Below are positions 56,160-64,000 of a stretch of DNA of 64,000 nt, piece after piece. The notes beneath the pieces are model-generated. The model saw nothing but the letters and a program-made list of their open reading frames with translations, was not told the origin of the DNA and searched no databases. Numbering within the stretch: the stretch's first letter is position 1; every line of letters starts with the position of its first letter. Position numbers and translations under genes: made by a program. Source of the DNA: Corbicula japonica (lineage: Eukaryota > Mollusca > Bivalvia > Venerida > Cyrenidae); contig JAZAYU010000001.1 in assembly GCA_038501625.1 (NCBI GenBank), positions 4,419,457 through 4,483,456 of the forward strand. Direction: 5' to 3'.

Positions 56160-56500
56160 AAAATATTCTCTATGTCTTATTTTGGTTCCCATTATTGAAA
56201 ATGAAGAAATTGATATCCCTGTCATTTACAGAAAAGCAAAACTTGAAAGTTCGCTATTCCTGGCGAATTTGAAACAAAGAGAATACTGAAAAAGTCTCAA
56301 TATGGGAAATTAGTTCTGTTCTTGACAGTGAATATGATCTATCCATTTACAAATTCATTGAAAGAGAGCATGCTGGAATTCTAATGTCACAGATATAAAA
56401 GTACAACAAGTCTGACCTTATGTCTAAAAGCGATTATGATTTCAGTCGTCTTTTTACAACAAAATTGTAAATTTGATACAAATACATTTACATAAGAAAT
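56160..56500 (+). other. Possible decayed coding segment, unrecognised
   Basis: Reads coherently across frames: ILVPIIENEEIDIPVIYRKA then LESSLFLANLKQREY and a stop; a shifted frame continues VSIWEISSVLDSEYDLSIYK, FIEREHAGILMSQI, and KSDLMSKSDYDFSRLF. Amino-acid use looks protein-like for AT-rich DNA, but stops interrupt it and I know no matching family. Confidence 0.2.
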
Positions 56501-56829
56501 GGGTTTTCCTAATTTCTACTATATAGTGAGGAGCTTATCAATCAGAATCGCAAAGAATCGTCACCGAAAAAGGCGGAAGAAGACGCGAGGAGAGACTTTT
56601 CATTTGTCGACGAAACAAATACATAGGTGCTGTTACTAAACCCAAGGAACATGGTTAAAAAAAGGTCGTTAGTTGTTTCTGTTGACTTGTAACCTGCTTA
56701 TTACTTCAAAATTAACAGTATCAACATATTCTTGGTGAATAAGATACGATTTTGTTTAGGAGCACTGTTCAATCAATTTTTTTTATTGAACTGATATAAA
56801 ATATATGCATTGCCCTGCATATTTTTACC
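56501..56829. other. No feature seen
   Basis: GAAAAAGGCGGAAGAAGACG near 56570 is a purine-rich patch; nothing more. Confidence 0.45.
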
Positions 56830-57524
56830 GTGCCATTGCTTTGCCATAGACAAAAAGAAATACATGAATATAAAAAACTCTCAAACGGCACATTGCAGTT
56901 CCATCAAACTTTGCAAAAACTAATGTTATTTAAATATGTTTAATTTACCTACGCTAAAAATGTTAGAATATTTTAGAAAAATAATAAGACCAAAAAGCCC
57001 TAAAATTCTATTTGCAATATATTACATAAACGAAGTAAAACTTAACATCAATTTAAATGTCTTGATGAGTAATGAGTTACTGACAACGATACCTAAGGTA
57101 CTTTGGTCTAACAAATGTATACAATGTGAGTTATTTGTAAAAGTGTATTTTACCTTCAATTTCCTGGTCGCAAAAACGGATAACATAAAATAAAAATTTT
57201 GATTTCTCTCTTCACAATTGAAAGTTCTTTTCAAGGACTTTAGATATTGTTGTCAGATCATTTCACGTGTGTTGACATTTGAATTCTTGTTTTATGTTGC
57301 TTCCTTTTTGTGATAAATTGCAAGTAGAATTTTAGGGATTTGTTAGGTCTAATTATTTTTCTCTACCGTTCTAACTTTTCTTAACGTATGCAAAATAATC
57401 AAACACTTATAGCATTTATTTGTGCAAAGTAAAAGTTTAATGGAAATGCATTGTGCCGTTTGAGAGATATTTATATTTTTCATTTTTGTTAATGGCAAAG
57501 CAATAGCGAAAGGCGCAATACCTT
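56830..57524. mobile_element. R3 long-arm foldback element, copy 3
   Basis: Right end GCGCAATACCTTAA as in copy 1; the left end is worn (CCGTGCCATTGCTTTGCC). Arms of about 330 bases match copy 1 closely (AACTCTCAAACGGCACATTG, TTCCATCAAACTTTGCAAAA) and each other in complement. Confidence 0.8.
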
Positions 57525-57699
57525 AATCGTGAAAACAGGCACGACGAGCACAAAGAAAGCTGTCATATCAATCGATTAATTTATAGGGCAATACATTATA
57601 TAGTTTTTGTTAATGTTTCTTTCCATTTTTTGTTTTGTTAAAACAGTATAATAAATTACTATTACAGTTATTCACTTTTTCTTCCATACCTTATAAGTT

Positions 57700-58063
57700 A
57701 GTGGTGTCTTTTTGAAACTGATCATTTTATTAACCATGCTCTCTCCCCCTCTTCTTCTTGACTGTGTGGGGAGGCTGTTTTTTCTGAATGTGGCGATTCC
57801 TGATATGCATATTTCACCTTTTTGTAAGAACCCGTTGGGACAGTGTGAGGTTGGTGCATCATAGATCCTAGTTTAAACCCGTCGTGACAAAAGTTTTTGC
57901 CACTGACCGTTCCAATCCGGTAACCTCTCAAATTATCATTTTCGTATATTTTTGTTGATTTCTTAATTGAACTGCAGCCCATGCTCTCTTTTCTAAACAT
58001 ATCGGCTGTGTTGGGAGGATGTCTTCTAGATGTGGCCATTCCTTATAAGCATATTTCACCTTG
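57700..58063 (+). repeat. Two R1 copies in tandem
   Basis: 57700-57823 is the right part only, ending TTCCTGATATGCATATTTCAC. 57826-58063 is nearly full (GAACCCGTTGGGACAGTGTG, GCCACTGACCGTTCCAA, ending TTCCTTATAAGCATATTTCAC). They abut with a few bases between. Confidence 0.8.
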
Positions 58064-58639
58064 TTTGACAGTACACAAAATATTATTCCGTTCAGAAGTT
58101 TGGCCTGATTTCAATACCCAAGATTAAATTAAGTAGAATTATTGATGAGTTTATTTGTGATCTTTATATGTAGGCATGATTTTCTTTGACTTAATTAGTA
58201 TGCATTTATTGTAAATTAAATTTCATTTAATTTTTGTTCGTCAATATGACTGTTCTTGGCGTGTGTGTAATGAAACGATGTTCGAATACAATGCGTCACA
58301 TCCACAAAGAATCCACAGCCTTGATGTAAGATGACATGAAATGGGTTTTCTTGTCACAGGATTGTTTTCAGTTGTCAAACAAACCATGCAGTTTATCCTA
58401 CCTTTAAATCAACAATTCACAATTCATCAACGTAAGGTGATGATTAAATGTGAGTTCAACATAAACTATGTAATCAAGCAGTAGTAAATGTTAATCAAAC
58501 ATAAAAGTGTCAAATTAATCTTCAAAGCTTTGACAATTTGCATACTTGTGCGCAAATATTTTTTGGACTTATGAAAAAGGTTGATATTATTCAATTTTTA
58601 AAATTAAAACAATGGTACGTTTCCTGTTTACATGTACAA
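58064..58639. other. No feature seen
   Basis: AT-rich spacer without gene or repeat. Confidence 0.5.
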
Positions 58640-58721
58640 CCAGTGCCCAAGGTTATAAAACTGAGCATGGAAATCAGTCTCAAATCTCAAGCATCTGATT
58701 GGCTGAAATGGCGACCTTCAG
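58640..58721. mobile_element. R2 single arm
   Basis: CAGTGCCCAAGGTTATAAAA to AAATGGCGACCTTCAG: arm one joined straight to the terminal CTTCAG, as if the second arm had been lost by deletion. Confidence 0.75.
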
Positions 58722-58849
58722 CCCAGCTGCACACCTGGGAAATGAAAGTTTGTGTTCTTTAATGTTATATTTATTTAACTGAAACAGCATTATTTACGAT
58801 TACTTTGTGGGAATTCAGAGTTATTTTGATAACTTAAAAATTTAGCACA

Positions 58850-59300
58850 ATGACTAATTGTTTTGGGCGAAATATTTGCTTTTCGCAAGAATAGCATTCA
58901 CTTTACACTTGAGAAATAAAATGATAATAAATGTGCAGTTGGTTTCATTAGCAGCCTATTCATTACGATCAAAGTCTTTTATCAAGAAGCCTATCCCTCA
59001 TAATCTTTTTTTCAGGGATAGACATAGATATAAAACATGATCTTTTATTGGCATACTGCATCATGTTTGTATGGGAATTGAAAACTCACGCCCGTTTAGA
59101 TGTCTCTTACAACCTTAACATCTAGGTGTATGTCGATATCTTTATCATATCTGGTGTTTTGTAAATAACACCTGTTCAAAATGTTTAGAACCCTTTAATT
59201 AGAAACAAGCATGCATTGAAAATACTGGACATAGGCGTCCAATTAAAGATGTTTGGTCTTACAGCATGATAAGTGCACTGGCGTATGTCTATGACTCATT
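58850..59300. repeat. Segmental duplication partner of 49095-49560
   Basis: See 48905-49589; same order of conserved segments, including GGGATAGACATAGATATAAA and AAAACTCACGCCCGTT. Confidence 0.5.
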
Positions 59301-60040
59301 TATTTTTGGAAATGCTAACATAAACAACATGGTCAAAAGGTTAAATAAGATGAACAGTTGCTAGTACAAATCGATTACGACATTTTAGGCACTTAAACTC
59401 ACTAAACATATTCTCAAAAAGTAAATGTTTATGTATAACGCCGTATTATTTACTGGGTATTACAATTCATTGAAGGCGCCTAAATATATGCTTTCATGTT
59501 GTCTTTGAGTTTTTTTAATTTTTACCTCAAGATTAACGACTTAGTATGGCTCACTAGGATGATTAGCCTACCAAGTCTATCGAATAACGCACTTAATCGA
59601 ATAAAGTCTGAATAACGTTTGAGCGTTTGGGGCACAGTGCCCACCCGCATTTACTCCTGTAAAAGATTAGTTTAACAGTGTTATTGCAACTAAAAACATT
59701 ATTTTTCGAAAACAAAAAGTAACTGTTTTAAAAGCTTTGAATTACAACACCGTTAAAATACACGACGACATTACTGGTTCGTTTATCTATATGTATTCGT
59801 TCAGCAGTACCAGCCAATTATTCAGTAAACGTTCATGGTTCTGTTAAGACGCGTAGGGTATTGTGTAAGCACCAAATTGAACCATGGAAACACGTTTATC
59901 GCAAAACAACTGAAAAAAATAAAGCGAGGTAAAATTCGCAATGACATTTCAGTATCTCTTTTTATCATAGGTATATACCTGATTAATGATTTTTTTCCGA
60001 ATCTATGATTTTTACACAAGTTCTCTATACAAAAATTTTC
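59301..60040. other. No feature seen
   Basis: No gene or repeat recognised. Confidence 0.5.
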
Positions 60041-60240
60041 CTTTGTGATTCTGTTGAAAAAGCGGACTGTTCGCCATCTGTTCCTCCTTGGCAAACCAAG
60101 TTTTATTTAGCAGACATGTTTTTTTCTTTCTTTCTTTCTTCCTTTCTTCCTTTCTTCTGTGATACTGTTGAGAAAGCAGAATGTTTACCCTCTGTGGCAA
60201 TAACAAGTTTTATTTAGCAGAAATGGCTTTCTTTCTTTCT
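60041..60240. repeat. ~115-bp tandem duplication with TTTC runs
   Basis: TTGTGATTCTGTTGAAAAAGC..AAGTTTTATTTAGCAGACATG and CTGTGATACTGTTGAGAAAGC..AAGTTTTATTTAGCAGAAATG, each followed by a CTTTCTTTCTTTC run. Confidence 0.8.
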
Positions 60241-60764
60241 TCATCTACCATCAGACAGTGTGAGGGTGTAAAGGCTTGGCGAAGCCAAACTGTTTGAAAT
60301 ATCCGCTCTAAACATTTAGATTCGTGATACTTTTTCTAGCAAATAGACTATGTTAACATGAGAGCTGACAAACAAAAGAATTTATGGCTAAGATCATTAA
60401 TGATTCTTTCTGATAACAGGAAACAGAATGACGTTTGTCTAGATGATCAAACAAGATGCTAAGTAAGAGATGTTTCAAATGCTACGTGATGTGAATATTG
60501 AACACCTCTTGATACGCAATGTACTCCAAGTTCGCATTATTTTACGTCATTTAGCAAGCTTATATAACTTAATGACGGCTACACTCGTTTGTGTTAAGAG
60601 CATTCGCCTAAAAGTGTATGTGCACCTTTTTCTGTTTTTTTCTTTGTTTTTCGTTATGTGTTCCCATAATGACGATACTTATTGACAGGTAGATGTTGGT
60701 ATCGATACCAAGTGTGACGTTGATAAAAGCTTTGAAGACCGAACAAGGCTTATTCCATTTTATA
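60241..60764. other. No feature seen
   Basis: GGCTTGGCGAAGCCAA near 60273 is a short perfect hairpin. Nothing else. Confidence 0.45.
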
Positions 60765-60838
60765 AGCCATTTCAGCCAATCAGATGCTTGAGATTTGAGA
60801 CTGGTTTCCATGCTCAATTTTATAACCTTGGGCACTGG
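60765..60838. mobile_element. R2 single arm (opposite sense)
   Basis: GCCATTTCAGCCAATCAGATG to TTTTATAACCTTGGGCACTG, the complement of the arm at 58640. Confidence 0.75.
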
Positions 60839-61734
60839 TATCTTTCCACGCTGAGGCACATCGTTGCCTCGGTAAAATATGAGAAGTAGCCAAAAACAAT
60901 CAAGGGTAAGTTTAAAATGTAATGACTAATGGATCTTTTTTATGTTAATTGTATGGTAAATAATCTGCTTTTTTGATTGATGTATATTTCCATGTCTATA
61001 CTATCACAAGTAAACTTTAAAGCATGAAAAACAAAATCGTACCCCTCGAAACGAATTCCGGGGAGCCTGCCCCTCCCCCTAGCTCTCGTACCGTTTCACT
61101 CCCCCAAGAAAAATTTGGCTCGGTGTTTTTGCAGCTCTGGATACGTCCCTGCTTGGTGAGCCTGTGCAAGGGGTTTATAACTTACTGATTTATCCTTTGA
61201 TGTCTTACTTATAATATGTTCAAACTTTCGCAGAACTAGACAACTAATACAACGTTCGCACAATCGCCCATGGTGCAATCCGCCACTGACTATTTCCCAA
61301 AGCGCTACTGCTCTATCCGCTTTTAAATGCAATAAGTCGTTCTGTTTTTTTAACATCGTTCTGTTGTTTTATTACAGAACCGAACATAACAGAACAGAAA
61401 GTAAATTAACTTTTATTTCGACTTATGCATATAATTTCATCTTCATACATGAGCAATACAATTACATGCAGTGAAATAAAATTATATTAACTGAAACAAC
61501 AGAAAATTACAATTGCTGCTAGAGTGTTCATCTTGGAATTGATACAAACAATAAATTAGGTTGTGTAGAACATTAAATTTAACAACAGTGTACCTCGCTA
61601 TCTTAATAGAATGTTTTCATTCCATAGTTTAATAACTTTGCAATATAATGCTAACTTATTTTATGTTTATTTTGGTTCGAATTTAACTATTCGATTTTTA
61701 AGGTCGGATTTTTTTCTTATTTAACTCAATATTT
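60839..61734. other. No supported gene; GC-richer patch
   Basis: 61030-61330 is less AT-rich (CCGGGGAGCCTGCCCCTCCC). An 86-codon minus frame there matches no family and may be a dispersed repeat. Confidence 0.4.
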
Positions 61735-61925
61735 TAGTACCTTTGGGGATACGCCCTGGAATGGTAAGTGGCAAAACAAATTGCCACTGGGGGTTTAAAC
61801 ACGGTTTCAGGGTGCACCAACCTCACACTTGCCCCAACAGGTTCTCATATCACAAAACAAGCACGTTGTCTTAGTGAAATAACTCCAACCCATCCATCAG
61901 CGTAACAATGTTGCATGCAAAAGCA
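61735..61925 (-). repeat. Dispersed repeat R1 (left half, inverted)
   Basis: GGTAAGTGGCAAAACAAATTGCCACTGG holds the intact central inverted repeat (~61763-61788), then GGGTGCACCAACCTCACACT, ATCACAAAACAAGCACG and GTGAAATAACTCC. Confidence 0.8.
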
Positions 61926-63458
61926 CACAAACATATAAATCATAAGAAGCTAATAGCATTCAAAAGCCAAAGGGGCGGGTACTCAATGACCATACCGAGA
62001 CCAGAAATTATCATGTTGTAATCGTTTACGTTTTACACTTTGTTGTATAGCTTCTGTGAGGGAAAGCGGACAAGTTACACTCTTCTTTTTTGGCAAGAAG
62101 TCAACCACCCGCACTGCTTTAACCCTTTTCTACTGTCATTAAAACAATGATTTCTTTCTTGTTTACACTTTCTGTATCTTGGAAATCTTTCTCTCGCTTG
62201 ATTTATTTAACCTGGAACATTGTCAGAATTAAGGTAAGATCCAGACGATAAAAAATTAGATGATGATGTAATGTTGTGGTTTAAAGTTATTTGTACAGAA
62301 TGGTACAGAATCGATTCTAGGTGAAAAGCGTCCTTGATTAAAATCTGACTTTTATATACAATGTGTACGTTTGGCTGTTTGATATTGTTGGATTTAAAGG
62401 GCCACACTGAATGCAAAACGCAAAAAAAATGGTTTGTTATTTCACACTGTCCTAATTACTATTGCATACACTTAAACATAACTAACTACATTTTGTAGCA
62501 GAACTCTATTATTCATATACAATATGGAAGGAAAGCAACAACATACACATAGACACATATATAATCGCATATATCAAGTAAACACTTATAAAGGATATGA
62601 TGTGGCGATTAATCAAATCATTCTCAGGTTTGTTAAGAAAATAAACAGTCACGTTTCAGTTCTACATTGGATTCAATGTCAAAACATTTGTCTTCATTAT
62701 TTAGAAGCCGGATGGTGTATTAACAGAAGACTGGTAAGTGTTTGCGCGATAATCAGTATTAAATGGAAGTTCCTACTGGAGATTCCTAATGCCAACGGTA
62801 TGAGTGTGCATTAAGTTTAGATTTGCAATTCAATGTTTTGTTTTTCATTTGTTTAGTGTGAACTTAATAATAAAGGCATGAGTTTGTCATATCAAAGCAT
62901 GAATATCTTACTACAGTTACAAATGAACACATTTCTAAAATAAAATGTCGTGAGCAATGACTTTGTCATGAAAAATATTTTGAAAATTAAACTAATTTCA
63001 GCCGTATGCGGAGGAACTATGGGCATACGTAGAGACGAATTGTTCGTGAATCGTGAACTACGTTACATGTATTCTATATAACATTTTGATGGTGAATATT
63101 CCTTAAATGAAAGAGAGAGAGAGGGGGGGGGAGAGAGATTTTGTTGATTGTGTGTTTTGGATGTGAAATGTACATCTTATATTTGATCGGATAACATCAG
63201 AAATTCATCGCAAAAAGGGGGTTTCAAAACAAAGCATTAAACATATGCAGAACTAGCGCGTCTGTGTTTGAAGCATTCTGACGCCCGGCCATCTTCAGTT
63301 TATCGCAAGATCGTTTAAAGTTATGGATTCATACAACCTTTCCTACGTGTAGAAATACCAAACTTCCTTTAATTTTATAAAAGAGGGAAAAACTTGATTT
63401 TTTGGAGGGGGGGGTGTTGACAACACCCGTGTTATCTTTTTCATCTACAAAGCTGTTA
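61926..63458. other. No supported gene
   Basis: A 96-codon frame (62524-62814) has no recognisable domain; a strong donor-like GTAAGT sits at ~62733 inside it, so a hidden exon cannot be excluded. A GA/G-rich run lies at 63109-63138. Confidence 0.4.
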
Positions 63459-63672
63459 TTGTCCAACAATATTGACCTGGCACTTCATTAATTTTCGTAA
63501 AGGTCATTGGATAAACACGGGTATCAGCGAATACACCGATATATTTATCCAATTTACACGTCAGTGATGTGTGTAGATGCCGGACTACCGATTCGAAGTA
63601 GATCGTAACACTTACGAAATTTAACGAATACGGGGTCAAATGCAAGAGTGCCAGGTCAATATTGTTGGACAA
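63459..63672. mobile_element. R5 MITE, copy 2
   Basis: 214 bases; the same perfect ends (TTGTCCAACAATATTGACCT and complement) with TA at 63457-63458 and 63673-63674. Interior is longer than in the 15367 copy but shares TTTTCGTAAAGGTCATTGGA and GGGTCAAATGCAAGAGTGCC. Confidence 0.85.
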
Positions 63673-63834
63673 TAACATTGGCTTATCCTTATAGTCCGAT
63701 TTTACGCGTTGAGCCGTGAATGCACTTTTGTATTTATAGATTTTTGGAATATTCCACAAAATAGGGAAGTGAGATGGTCCTATCATATCTCATAATTTTG
63801 AAATTAAAAAACATGTAACAAAAAGGTTTTATAG

Positions 63835-63905
63835 CCGTGGCAGTAACGCTTCTGATTTCTGATAATGTGTCAGAAGGGTTGTGAGTTCGAATCCTGTGAG
63901 CGGAT
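63835..63905 (+). repeat. tRNA-like SINE head or tRNA pseudogene
   Basis: TAGCCGTGGCAG resembles box A and GAGTTCGAATCC box B, with a CTTCTGA / TCAGAAG stem between them. Acceptor pairing is poor, so a working tRNA is unlikely. Confidence 0.35.
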
Positions 63906-64000
63906 CTTATTTTTAATGTCATTCTTTTCATTACAAATATGTAGACACCAACAAAATTGTCAAAAAACCGTGCAAATGTCGAGTAAGCTTTCATCAAGTC

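Noticed and set aside
61096..61356. 86-codon minus-strand ORF in a GC-richer patch
   Set aside because: No recognisable domain; composition and motifs look more like a dispersed repeat than a gene.
62524..62814. 96-codon ORF with a GTAAGT donor inside
   Set aside because: No recognisable domain and no matching acceptor/exon partner; kept only as a remark.

Overview
This is a gene-poor, visibly AT-rich and repeat-dense stretch of animal nuclear DNA. Spliced exons with GT-AG borders, intronless C1q-domain genes, a MIEAP-domain gene, non-LTR retrotransposons and many foldback or MITE-like repeats together suggest a bivalve mollusc. Species cannot be fixed from the sequence alone.

Left edge (1-3430): a non-LTR retrotransposon on the minus strand, with intact endonuclease and reverse transcriptase motifs, one frameshift in a T-run near 815, and a C-terminal part that runs off the window. 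At 3873-5130 lies a compact three-exon gene (one exon is only 27 nt) for a MIEAP-domain (SPATA18-like) protein of 269 residues. At 6557-7204 is an intronless secreted coiled-coil plus C1q-domain gene.

Region 9.4-19.9 kb is a tandemly duplicated C1q block on the minus strand with three units. Unit A (gene at 11624-12268) and unit C (gene at 18929-19573) encode near-identical secreted C1q proteins. Unit B keeps only the first ~20 and last ~40 coding bases of the gene, and its upstream region has been split by a TA-flanked MITE. All four C1q copies look like secreted lectin-type recognition proteins, as in bivalve innate immunity.

From 20 kb onward I see no convincing host gene. The space is filled by at least nine repeat families, called R1 to R9 here: R1 (300-400 bp, about 17 copies), R2 (140-bp near-perfect hairpin), R3 (705-bp foldback flanked by TTAA), R4 (short dispersed repeat), R5 and R6 (TA-flanked MITEs), R7 (palindromic element, clustered at 53.6-54.0 kb), R8 (301-bp foldback) and R9 (tRNA-Val-derived SINE). 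There is also a 5'-truncated LINE ending in an ATT tail (50.3-51.4 kb), two collinear segmental duplications (37.4-39.4 with 51.6-54.7 kb; 49.1-49.6 with 58.9-59.3 kb), and a four-unit ~798-bp higher-order satellite built partly from 41-bp repeats (44.8-47.5 kb). The satellite is bracketed by direct repeats, which suggests it is carried inside a mobile element.
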